In this document: in pieces, positions 55,707-64,000 of the stretch
Layout: the number at the start of each line of letters is the position of its first letter
Position numbering within the stretch: the first letter of the stretch is position 1
Source of the DNA: Devosia ginsengisoli
Lineage (GTDB): Bacteria > Pseudomonadota > Alphaproteobacteria > Rhizobiales > Devosiaceae
Assembly (NCBI RefSeq): GCF_007859655.1
Contig: NZ_CP042304.1
Span: forward strand, 3,474,501-3,538,500
Reading direction: 5' to 3'
Length of the DNA stretch: 64,000 nt
Translations under genes and position numbers: made by a program
Notes under the pieces: generated by a model
What the model was told of the DNA's origin: nothing
The model's input: the letters and a program-made list of their open reading frames with translations, nothing else
Databases searched by the model: none

Positions 55707-56594
55707 ATGCCCGAACTGCCCGAGGTCGAAACCGTTCGACGTGGCCTGGAGCCCTGGCTGGTAGGTGCGACCATCGACAAGGTCACCCTCAACCGCAAGG
55801 ACCTGCGCTTTCCTTTCCCCGAAGGGTTGGCGGCGGCACTGGAGGGCCAGAGCATCGTCTCGGTAGGGCGGCGGGCCAAATACCTTCTCATGACGCTGGG
55901 CAATGGCCGGACCGTGCTGAGCCATCTGGGCATGACCGGCTCGTGGCGTTTCGCCGAACATGGCATCGACAAGCCGCCGCGTTATTACGAGCCGGGTACC
56001 GAGCCCAAGCACGACCATATGGTGTGGGACATCACCCACCCTGTTCATGGCAAGAGCCATTTGATCTATGCCGATCCACGTCGCTTCGGCTTCATCGATC
56101 TCTATGATGATGTGGCGGACAGCCCCTATCTCAAGGAGCTTGGCCCCGAGCCGCTGGGCAATGACTTCAATGCCGCGGAAATGGCGGATAAGTTCAAGGG
56201 CAAGAAAACCCCGATCAAGGCGGCTTTGCTCGATCAGCGCGTGGTGGCAGGGCTGGGCAATATCTACGTGGCCGAGGCTTTGCATCGCAGCCACATCCTG
56301 CCCACCGTGCTGGCGGGAACGCTGGTAACCGCCAAGGGCGCCCCCAAGCCGGCGCTGGACGATCTGGCCCATGCGGTGCGGCAGGTTCTGGTCGAAGCCA
56401 TTGAAGTCGGCGGCTCGACTTTGCGCGATTTTCGCAATGCCGAGGGCGGCTCGGGCTATTTCCAGCACCACTTTGCCGTCTACGACCGCGAAGGCGAGCC
56501 CTGCCCGACGCCGCTTTGCACGGGCACGATACAGCGCATTGTGCAGTCCGGGCGCTCGACGTTCTTTTGCCCGGTTTGCCAGAAAGCGCCTTGA
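55707..56594 (+). CDS. mutM: Formamidopyrimidine-DNA glycosylase MutM
   Basis: The 295-residue repair enzyme excises 8-oxoguanine. The catalytic start [18 protein letters not shown] requires proline right after the initiator, so the start must be at 55707, not four codons upstream. GAGG precedes it. [28 protein letters not shown] and the C-terminal zinc finger (CPTPLC and CPVC) are complete. It is divergent from ubiE; the ubiE-mutM neighbourhood is typical for the order. Confidence 0.96.
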   Translation: MPELPEVETVRRGLEPWLVGATIDKVTLNRKDLRFPFPEGLAAALEGQSIVSVGRRAKYLLMTLGNGRTVLSHLGMTGSWRFAEHGIDKPPRYYEPGTEPKHDHMVWDITHPVHGKSHLIYADPRRFGFIDLYDDVADSPYLKELGPEPLGNDFNAAEMADKFKGKKTPIKAALLDQRVVAGLGNIYVAEALHRSHILPTVLAGTLVTAKGAPKPALDDLAHAVRQVLVEAIEVGGSTLRDFRNAEGGSGYFQHHFAVYDREGEPCPTPLCTGTIQRIVQSGRSTFFCPVCQKAP

Positions 56595-56655
56595 GCTCGG
56601 GCTGCTTTTGCCGCAGTCGCCTGCTAAAGATGGCGCATAAGAAGACTGCCGGAGG

Positions 56656-58338
56656 ATGCGCCAATTGGCCCCGATCGACCTTTCCGCCGCCCCCTTCAAC
56701 CTCGATGACGAGGCCATTGCCTGGGTCGCGTCTACGCGCGATGGGCTGACGCCGCGCGACAAGCTGGCCCAGCTTTTCGTGCTTCTGGCGCGCGGCACGT
56801 CGGAAGAGGTCGCAGCCGAAGTGCGCAGCTTCAAGCCGGGCGGCATTACCCGCATCTATTCCGACGATATCGTCGCCGAGATCAACCTGGCGCGCGAACT
56901 GGGCGCCCTGAGCTCTATTCCGCTGCTGGTCAGCGCTGATCTCGAAGGCAGCCGGATGAGCCTGCCCTTCGGCACCTCAGTACCCAATCCGCTCGGCCTC
57001 GCCGCTGTTGACGATGTGGAGGCGACGACGGCCATCTCCACCATCATGGCGAAAGAGGCGGCGGCCGTCGGGCTCAACTGGAGCTTCACCCCGGTCATCG
57101 ACATCAACCAGGCCTGGCGCAGCGCCATTGTCGGCACCCGCTCCTATGGCAGCGACATGGGCAAGGTCGAGCGCCACGCTTTGGCGCAGATCGCGGCCTT
57201 CCAGGCCAATGGTGTCGCTGCCACCGTCAAGCACTGGCCGGGCGAGGGCTATGACGACCGCGACCAGCATCTGGTGACCACCGTCAATCCGCTCTCAATG
57301 CCCGAATGGGAAAAGACCTTCGGCCAGCTCTACCGCAAGGCCATCGCCGCGGGCGTGATGAGCGTCATGTCGGCCCATATCGCTCTGCCCGCCTTCGTGC
57401 GGGCACTCGACCCCGATGCGGGCGCCGAGGCCTTCCGCCCCGCCTCGCTGAGCAAGGTGCTGAACGAAGACCTGCTGCGGCGCGAACTGGGCTTCAATGG
57501 CCTCATCGTCTCCGACGCGACACCCATGGCCGGCATGGGCGATTGGGGGCCGCGCGACGACGTGCTGCCCGAAGTCATCATATCGGGCTGCGACGTCATC
57601 CTCTTCACCGACGACCCCAATGGCGACCTGATGCGGCTGGTCAAGGCCGTCGCCGACGGTCGCCTGAGCCAGGAGCGGGTGGACGAGGCGGTGACGCGCG
57701 TCCTGGCGCTCAAGGCCGCCTTGGGCCTGCACAAGGCAGACCGCCCCGAACCCAATCTCGACACGGCGCGCACTGTGGTGGCCTTGCCGGAAAACCTGGC
57801 CTTGGCGCAGACCGTGACGGCGCGCGTGCCGACCCTGGTCAAGGATGTCAAAAACCTGCTGCCGCTCTCGCCTGCACGACACAAGCGCGTGCTGGTCTAT
57901 TCGGGCGGCGTCATTCTGCCCTTCGTGCCCCATCCACTGCCGCTCAGCCTACCTGAACGGCTGGAAAAGGAGGGTTTCGAGGTCGTGGTCTATGCGCCCG
58001 GCATGGAGGTGAGCCCGAAGAATTTCGATCTCGTGCTCTACCTCTTCGCCGAGGAAACCGTACTGACCCGCAGCCGCATCTTCCTCGACTGGATGAAACT
58101 CACCGGCTCGGTCTTCGGCGCCATGAGCCGTCTCTGGCACGACGTGCCCACGCTGATGATTTCCTTTGGCTATCCCTACTATCTCTACGACGCCCCGCGC
58201 GTGCCGGCCTATGTCAACGCCTATGGCTCGAGCGAGGACATGCAGGCGGCGGTGCTGGAAGCCATCATGGGCCGCGCACCTTTTGCCGGAACGAGCCCGG
58301 TCGATCCCTTCGTGGGCAGCGAGCAGGGGAAGTATTGA
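56656..58338 (+). CDS. Glycoside hydrolase family 3 protein
   Basis: The 560-residue protein is a GH3 beta-glycosidase, most like beta-N-acetylglucosaminidases: SIPLLVSADLEGSRM, NWSFTPVIDINQAWRSAIVGTRSYGSD, VKHWPGEGYDDRDQH and the nucleophile D287 in NGLIVSDATPMAG. The loop reads KHWPGEG where NagZ has KHFPGHG, so the catalytic His-Asp dyad differs. A second domain (about 380-560) follows. No signal peptide is seen. GGAGG directly abuts the ATG; a TTG nine bases on (MAPIDLS) may be the real start. Substrate unknown. Confidence 0.85.
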   Translation: MRQLAPIDLSAAPFNLDDEAIAWVASTRDGLTPRDKLAQLFVLLARGTSEEVAAEVRSFKPGGITRIYSDDIVAEINLARELGALSSIPLLVSADLEGSRMSLPFGTSVPNPLGLAAVDDVEATTAISTIMAKEAAAVGLNWSFTPVIDINQAWRSAIVGTRSYGSDMGKVERHALAQIAAFQANGVAATVKHWPGEGYDDRDQHLVTTVNPLSMPEWEKTFGQLYRKAIAAGVMSVMSAHIALPAFVRALDPDAGAEAFRPASLSKVLNEDLLRRELGFNGLIVSDATPMAGMGDWGPRDDVLPEVIISGCDVILFTDDPNGDLMRLVKAVADGRLSQERVDEAVTRVLALKAALGLHKADRPEPNLDTARTVVALPENLALAQTVTARVPTLVKDVKNLLPLSPARHKRVLVYSGGVILPFVPHPLPLSLPERLEKEGFEVVVYAPGMEVSPKNFDLVLYLFAEETVLTRSRIFLDWMKLTGSVFGAMSRLWHDVPTLMISFGYPYYLYDAPRVPAYVNAYGSSEDMQAAVLEAIMGRAPFAGTSPVDPFVGSEQGKY

Positions 58339-58378
58339 GGGTCGGGGATTGCCCCATCTCTCCCACCCACAATCGCCT

Positions 58379-58451
58379 CCCCCGGACTTGATCCGGGGGG
58401 CTCTCACTACTTGTGCCGGATTGAGATTGACCCGCGGATCAAGTCCGCGGG
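58379..58451. repeat. Inverted pair of palindromic repeats without ORF
   Basis: The left palindrome CCCCCGGA-CTTGA-TCCGGGGG (58379-58399) and the right one in inverted orientation, CCCGCGGA-TCAAG-TCCGCGGG (58431-58451), are 31 bases apart. They are the same element that frames the GIY-YIG gene. The left copy has compensating changes in both arms. They fill the gap between the GH3 gene and folC and may also end transcription. Confidence 0.9.
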
Positions 58452-58482
58452 AGGCGTCGGTGGTTGGGGGAATTCCAGCCCC

Positions 58483-59778
58483 TCAATCCGGCGGCGTCTT
58501 GTTCTGCGCCAGCACGGCGCCCGCGAGATAAAGCGAGCCGCAGATCAGCACCCTGGCATTGGGCACATCAGCGGCGGCCTTGAGCGCCGCGGTCACCGAC
58601 CGCATCGGCCGCGCATCGAAGCCCGCCTTCCTCGCTTCATCAGCAATGTAAGCAGCCTTGTGGGCATTGGGTTCGCCGGGGATAGTCAAGGTGAACACCT
58701 GCTGCGCCATGCCGGCAAAGGGCGCCAGAACCGCTGCCGGCGCGCGGGTATTCATCAACCCCATGATCAGCACCAGTGGCGCCGGGCGGACACGGTCGAG
58801 ATCGCGCAGCGTGGTCGCCACCGCCGCCGCGCCATGGGCATTGTGGATGCCGTCGAGCCACAGCTCGGCGCCGGGACCAAGCAGGTCGCGCAGCGGCCCG
58901 GTCTGCAGCGGCGTCATCCGCGCCGGCCAGCGCACCGCCCGCAAGCCGCGGGCAAAGGCGTCCGCATCGACAGGGAGTTCGAAATGCCGTGCCGCCGCGA
59001 TGGCGAGGGCGGCATTGTCGAACTGATGCGCCCCCAGCAGGCCCGGTGGCGGCAGGTCGAGCAATCCGGCCTCGTCCTGGTAGACCAGCCGCCCATCCTG
59101 CTCCATCCCGTGGAAATCCTCGCCCTGCCAGATCGGGCCGATGCCCAGCTTCCGTGCGGCACGATCCAGCACGGCGCGGCCCTCGTCCTTCTGGAGCCCG
59201 ATCACCGCCTTGCTGCCGCGCTTGAAAATGCCGGCCTTGTTGACGGCGATTTCCCCAATCGTATTGCCAAGAAACCCCTGATGATCGAGGTCGATGGGCG
59301 TAATGATCACCCCCAGCGGCTGGGCCACGACATTGGTCGTGTCATAGGTGCCGCCCATGCCGGTTTCGAGCAGCAGGTAATCGGCCTTGGTCTCGGCGAA
59401 GAGCAGGAAGGCGGTAGCCGTGGTGATCTCGAAAAAGGTCATCGGCCTTTGCGCATTGACCCGCTCGACCTGTTCCAGCGCCGCATTGAGCCGCCGCGTC
59501 CCCACCAGCCTACCGGCCAGCCGGATGCGTTCGTTGAAATGCACCAGATGCGGGGAATTATAGGCATGCACCTTCTTGCCTGCCGCTTCGAGAAAAGCGC
59601 GCAGATAGGCGATGGTGGAGCCCTTGGCATTGGTGCCGGCGACATGGATCACCGGTGGCAGATGTTCATGCGGGCTGCCCAGATCGGCCAGCAGCGGCAG
59701 GATGCGGTCGAGGCTGAGATCGATCAGCTTGGGGTGCAGCGCCGAAAGGCGCTTGAGAATGGCATCGGTACGGGACAT
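58483..59778 (-). CDS. folC: Folylpolyglutamate synthase / dihydrofolate synthase
   Basis: The 431-residue Mur-ligase-like enzyme adds glutamate to dihydropteroate and folates. It has the P-loop HVAGTNAKGSTIAYLRAFLEAAG, SPHLVHFNERIRLAG, LLLETGMGGTYDTTNVV and LWLDGIHNAHGAAAVA. The start ILKRLSALHPKLIDLSLDRI matches alphaproteobacterial FolC. It lies downstream of accD on the same strand (71-base gap), the usual accD-folC order. Confidence 0.95.
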   Translation of the reverse strand: MSRTDAILKRLSALHPKLIDLSLDRILPLLADLGSPHEHLPPVIHVAGTNAKGSTIAYLRAFLEAAGKKVHAYNSPHLVHFNERIRLAGRLVGTRRLNAALEQVERVNAQRPMTFFEITTATAFLLFAETKADYLLLETGMGGTYDTTNVVAQPLGVIITPIDLDHQGFLGNTIGEIAVNKAGIFKRGSKAVIGLQKDEGRAVLDRAARKLGIGPIWQGEDFHGMEQDGRLVYQDEAGLLDLPPPGLLGAHQFDNAALAIAAARHFELPVDADAFARGLRAVRWPARMTPLQTGPLRDLLGPGAELWLDGIHNAHGAAAVATTLRDLDRVRPAPLVLIMGLMNTRAPAAVLAPFAGMAQQVFTLTIPGEPNAHKAAYIADEARKAGFDARPMRSVTAALKAAADVPNARVLICGSLYLAGAVLAQNKTPPD

Positions 59779-59849
59779 GGACTCACCAGCGGCAGGCCCT
59801 GATCAGGTACCCCTGATTGGTCCGCCGCTCAATGGTTGTCCGGTCTATG

Positions 59850-60824
59850 CTACTCCGCGTGCGCGGCCGCCACCGGGGGCAGGTCGCCATCGTCGCCTTC
59901 GGCAGCAACGGCGGCATCACGCAGGCTGGTCCGCACCACAGCCGGAGCCGTGTCGGTCAGCGCGCCCGAGGCTTCCGCCTTGGTCAGGATGGCCGCGAGC
60001 GAGCCGATGGTCGAGCGCAGGTTGTGGCGATGCACCACCATGTCCACCATACCGTGCTCATAGAGATATTCCGAGCGCTGGAAGCCCTTGGGCAGCTTTT
60101 CGCGGATGGTTTGCTCGATGACGCGCGCGCCAGCGAAGCCGATCATCGCGCCCGGCTCGGCGATATGCACATCGCCCAGCATGGCGTAGGAGGCAGTCAC
60201 CCCGCCGGTGGTGGGATTGGTCAGCACCACGAAGAAGGGCAGGCCCGCTTCGCGCAGCCGCAGCACGGCAACGGTGGTGCGCGGCATCTGCATCAGGCCC
60301 AAAACGCCTTCCTGCATGCGCGCGCCGCCCGAAGCCACGAACAGGATGAAGGGCGTCTTGCGCTCGACGGCGGTTTCGAGGCCGGTAATGATGCCCTGCC
60401 CCGCCGCCATGCCGAGTGAGCCGGCCAGGAAATCGAAATCCTGCACCGCCACCGTCACGGCGCGCTCGTAGAGCTTGCCGGTGGCGACGATGACGCTGTC
60501 GTCATAGCCGGTCTTGGCGCGGTTTTCCTTGAGCTGGTCGACATAGCGCTTCTGGGCGCGGAATTTCAGCGGATCGGCGGCCACCGATGGCACCGGCACC
60601 AGCGTATAGTCGCCATTGTCGAGGAAGGTCTTGAGCCGGTCCACCGGCTTGATCTTCATGTGATAGCCCGAATTGGGCACCACCCACTGGTTCGCCTCGA
60701 GATCGCGATAGAACACCATCTCGCCGGATTCCGGGTCCTTGACCCAGAGATTTTCGGCAATCTCGGACCGCTGTCCAAGCATGGAGCGGATTTTGGGGCG
60801 GACGAAATTATCGATCCAGTTCAT
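59850..60824 (-). CDS. accD: Acetyl-CoA carboxylase carboxyltransferase beta subunit
   Basis: The 324-residue subunit, with AccA, transfers carboxyl to acetyl-CoA for malonyl-CoA. The crotonase-like core is complete: [70 protein letters not shown]. The N-terminal zinc-ribbon position ([32 protein letters not shown]) has none of the four cysteines of E. coli AccD, as in other Hyphomicrobiales from memory. The start at 60824 is standard. Confidence 0.95.
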   Translation of the reverse strand: MNWIDNFVRPKIRSMLGQRSEIAENLWVKDPESGEMVFYRDLEANQWVVPNSGYHMKIKPVDRLKTFLDNGDYTLVPVPSVAADPLKFRAQKRYVDQLKENRAKTGYDDSVIVATGKLYERAVTVAVQDFDFLAGSLGMAAGQGIITGLETAVERKTPFILFVASGGARMQEGVLGLMQMPRTTVAVLRLREAGLPFFVVLTNPTTGGVTASYAMLGDVHIAEPGAMIGFAGARVIEQTIREKLPKGFQRSEYLYEHGMVDMVVHRHNLRSTIGSLAAILTKAEASGALTDTAPAVVRTSLRDAAVAAEGDDGDLPPVAAAHAE

Positions 60825-61201
60825 CGGGGTGCCTCGCTGGGACTGTAGCGTCACCTAAGGGTCAATTGTGGCGAATGTTATCAGGGGGATAGCCTCGGGG
60901 CAAAGGCATCCGGCGTCGCAGGCGGGCTGTGTACAACTTTTCCAACCGCCCGTCGTGTAATCCCTCACAAAATCGTGTCTACAAGAAAAGATACTGGCGG
61001 AATTCTTCCCGCTACTTGATTCTTTCTTTGTAGGGATTTCGCAGAATCCAGAATGTTAAATAGATACAACAAGCAGGAGCGTCGCCATCTATACTTCAAG
61101 TTAACTGCCACTGTCGCATTTAAGCACCGAATATGCCACCATTCCACCATAGTCGGGGCATGACCGCCGACATGTGACAAGAAACGACTGGAGGGGCAAC
61201 T
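60825..61201. other. Divergent AT-richer intergenic region (377 bases)
   Basis: It separates accD from the divergent membrane protein gene and should carry both promoters. The part from about 60960 to 61190 is clearly poorer in GC than the flanks. I see no convincing gene, RNA or strong palindrome. Confidence 0.45.
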
Positions 61202-61654
61202 ATGTCATCGATCTCAGAGAAATTTCGCGACTTCAAGGCCGGCAAGGCAGCTTTGTTCTGGTCCTGTGCGGGCTGCATCGTGGCGACCATGGTCGTGGGC
61301 TTCACCTGGGGCGGCTGGGTAACGGGGGGCTCGGCCCAGGAACGGGCAGACAAGGCCGCAGAACAGGCCGTTGCCCAATTGGCTGCCGATATCTGCTTCA
61401 AGCGTTACCTGGCTTCGCCCGACGCGCGCGTCAATCTGACCGCGCTCACCGAGGAAAGCAGTTATCGCCGTGGCGGGATGATCGAGGATGGCGGCTGGGT
61501 AACCCTGGCTGACCGTGAAGACCCGATCGACGGCGCTGCCGGGCTTTGCGCCGCACGGCTGGCGGAGGTCGATCTGTCCACATTGCCCACCATGCCGGTG
61601 GCCGATGCGGGCGCGGTAGCGGCAACGGTGCCGGCTGCAACTACAGTACAGTAA
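61202..61654 (+). CDS. Membrane-anchored protein of unknown function
   Basis: The 150-residue protein has one N-terminal transmembrane helix (about 17-40, ALFWSCAGCIVATMVVGFTWGGWVTGG) preceded by a basic cytoplasmic start. An alanine-rich periplasmic part with several cysteines (ICFKRYL, LCAARL) and an acidic valine/alanine-rich tail follow. The WGGWVTGG-type membrane exit is conserved in unnamed rhizobial proteins as I remember them. It lies on the opposite strand between trpA and accD, splitting the usual trpFBA-accD-folC run. Function unknown. Confidence 0.8.
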   Translation: MSSISEKFRDFKAGKAALFWSCAGCIVATMVVGFTWGGWVTGGSAQERADKAAEQAVAQLAADICFKRYLASPDARVNLTALTEESSYRRGGMIEDGGWVTLADREDPIDGAAGLCAARLAEVDLSTLPTMPVADAGAVAATVPAATTVQ

Positions 61655-61713
61655 CGCCGTTTCTGTCAGGGAACTCCGGCCCCTGCCCCTCCAAGGGCGG
61701 GGCCGGTAATTCG

Positions 61714-62535
61714 TCAGGCCCTGGCCCGCTTCACGCCACCGGCCAGGTCCGCCACCAGGTCCCGTACGGCCGCCACGGTCTTGTCCGTGGCCTTGCCATC
61801 GACCAGCGACTTGCCCACCGCATCGACCAGCACAGTGCCTACCACGATGCCATCGGCATGCTTGCCGATCTCTTCGGCGTCTTCGGCCGTCTTGATGCCG
61901 AAGCCAACCGCCACCGGCAGGTCGGTATGGCCCTTGATGCGCGCCACGGCCTCGCCCACCGCCGCGCGCGACTTGATCGCAGCGCCGGTAATGCCGGTCA
62001 TCGACACATAGTAGACAAAGCCCGACGTGTTCTTGAGCACGGCCGGCAGGCGCTTGTCGTCGGTGGTCGGCGTGGTGAGGCGGATGAAGTTGAGCCCGGC
62101 TTTCAGTGCCGGAATGCAGAGCTCCTCGTCTTCCTCGGGCGGCAGGTCAACGATGATGAGCCCATCCACCCCGGCATCCTTTGCTGCGACCAGGAACCTG
62201 TCGACGCCGAAGCTGTAGATCGGGTTGTAATAGCCCATCAGTACGATGGGCGTGGTCTCGTCCTTGCGACGGAAATCCTCGACCATGCCGAGCACGCCGC
62301 GCAGGGTCATGCCGCCGGCCAGGGATCGCTGTCCCGCCAGCTGAATGGCCACGCCATCGGCCATCGGGTCGGAAAACGGCATGCCGAATTCGATGATATC
62401 GGCGCCGGCCTGCGGCAGCGCCGCCATGATGGCCTGGCTGGTGGCCAGGTCAGGATCGCCCGCCATGACATAGGTGACGAGCGCCGGGCGACCGGCGGCC
62501 TTGGCTTCGGCGAAACGCTTTTCGATACGCGACAT
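61714..62535 (-). CDS. trpA: Tryptophan synthase alpha subunit
   Basis: The 273-residue TIM barrel cleaves indole-3-glycerol phosphate to indole. Catalytic E49 and D60 ([16 protein letters not shown]) are at the same numbers as in Salmonella Trp[10 protein letters not shown], the phosphate-binding [13 protein letters not shown] and [12 protein letters not shown] follow. The ATG lies two bases after the trpB stop, so the two are translated together. Confidence 0.96.
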   Translation of the reverse strand: MSRIEKRFAEAKAAGRPALVTYVMAGDPDLATSQAIMAALPQAGADIIEFGMPFSDPMADGVAIQLAGQRSLAGGMTLRGVLGMVEDFRRKDETTPIVLMGYYNPIYSFGVDRFLVAAKDAGVDGLIIVDLPPEEDEELCIPALKAGLNFIRLTTPTTDDKRLPAVLKNTSGFVYYVSMTGITGAAIKSRAAVGEAVARIKGHTDLPVAVGFGIKTAEDAEEIGKHADGIVVGTVLVDAVGKSLVDGKATDKTVAAVRDLVADLAGGVKRARA

Positions 62536-62537
62536 GA

Positions 62538-63749
<1,212 letters not shown>

Positions 63750-63776
63750 CGTGGTCCTCTCGATGCCCCGAGAGAA

Positions 63777-63847
63777 CCTCATCCTGAGCTTGTCGAAAAC
63801 GAGGTTCGGTGCGCACGACCTCGTGGTTCGACAGGCTCACCATGAGG
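63777..63847. repeat. Inverted pair of intergenic repeats between trpF and trpB
   Basis: One copy lies at 63777-63804 (CCTCATCCTGAGCTTGTCGA...) and a diverged inverted copy at 63819-63847 (...TTCGACAGGCTCACCATGAGG). They share the CCTCATnnTGAGCnTGTCGAA core, also found in part at 33072-33098. A common Hyphomicrobiales palindromic repeat type. Confidence 0.75.
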
Positions 63848-63867
63848 GTCTGTCAGCGCTTTGCTTT

Positions 63868-64000
63868 TTAGCCGGCCGCGCGGGCATTCCGGATGAACGC
63901 CTCGATCAGCCTCTTGTCCTTGACACCAGGCGCGCTTTCGACGCCGGAGGACACATCGACCCCAAAGGGGCGCACGGTCTTGATGGCGTCGGCCACGGTC
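63868..64000 (-). CDS. trpF: Phosphoribosylanthranilate isomerase, C-terminal part (cut by window edge)
   Basis: The last 43 residues read [21 protein letters not shown], then [18 protein letters not shown] and a short tail, ending at TAA (63868-63870). The [16 protein letters not shown] motif is the phosphate-binding end of TrpF, which isomerises phosphoribosylanthranilate. The start lies beyond the window. It is upstream of trpB-trpA on the same strand, the normal order. Confidence 0.92.
   Translation of the reverse strand, partial: TVADAIKTVRPFGVDVSSGVESAPGVKDKRLIEAFIRNARAAG

Noticed and set aside
60965..61180. A 71-codon minus-strand frame between accD and the membrane gene
   Set aside because: Low-complexity, no ribosome-binding site, no recognisable domain, and located in the divergent promoter region.

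Overview
The window is a high-GC chromosomal segment of an alphaproteobacterium of the order Hyphomicrobiales (Rhizobiales). Gene content (RegA/RegB pair, Irr with fabA-fabB, MmcB, two DUF1127 proteins, a zinc-ribbon-less AccD, trpF-trpB-trpA near accD-folC) fits a Devosia-like genome. The genus is an inference from gene style; no rRNA is present. It reads as core chromosome: I found no tRNA, rRNA, insertion sequence, prophage or CRISPR array.

Layout. 1-1.2 kb: end of rbfA overlapping truB. 1.2-2.3 kb: one four-helix membrane protein and two 24-25 residue hydrophobic microproteins. 2.4-13.1 kb: a reductive pyrimidine (or hydantoin) catabolic operon on the minus strand (aminotransferase, CoA-acylating semialdehyde dehydrogenase, carbamoyl-amide hydrolase, dihydropyrimidinase, four-gene ABC importer). 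A divergent TetR/RutR-like repressor sits beside a RutR-box-like site, and an AT-richer Imm32-like orphan gene lies inside the operon. 13.1-17.8 kb: a DHFR-fold reductase, then three paralogous MFS transporters with mmcB nested between them, preceded by two LacI-type palindromes. 17.9-33 kb: mixed accessory and housekeeping genes including a RegB/RegA redox two-component system, an MBL/beta-CASP nuclease, a YgjP-type metalloprotein and a class A PBP with an unusual DPxTG-repeat tail.

33-41 kb: the replication block gyrB-recF-dnaN-dnaA-rpsT on the minus strand, with about 0.83 kb of empty sequence between dnaA and the rpsT terminator. 41-48 kb: an F420-type NADP reductase divergent from a LysR regulator, an apparent operon nat-ydeI-DUF1697-rbsK, a methyltransferase divergent from an HTH protein, and a beta-propeller protein. 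48-58 kb: irr divergent from fabA-fabB; a GIY-YIG nuclease framed by inverted copies of a palindromic repeat; moeB, a DUF2259 protein, dut; ubiE-ubiB divergent from mutM; a GH3 glycosidase. 58-64 kb: folC, accD, then trpA, trpB and the end of trpF.

Two observations stand out. First, the GIY-YIG gene lies tightly between two inverted copies of a 27-bp sequence containing an 8-bp-arm palindrome. The same palindrome pair occurs without an ORF at 58.4 kb, where one copy carries a compensated stem change. This resembles a nuclease-associated REP/BIME-like element. Second, gyrB, dnaA and the PBP1A gene are each broken by a single-base change in a homopolymer (G6, A5, A4). Since gyrB and dnaA are essential, sequencing or assembly error is the simplest explanation, and the intact reading is given in each entry.
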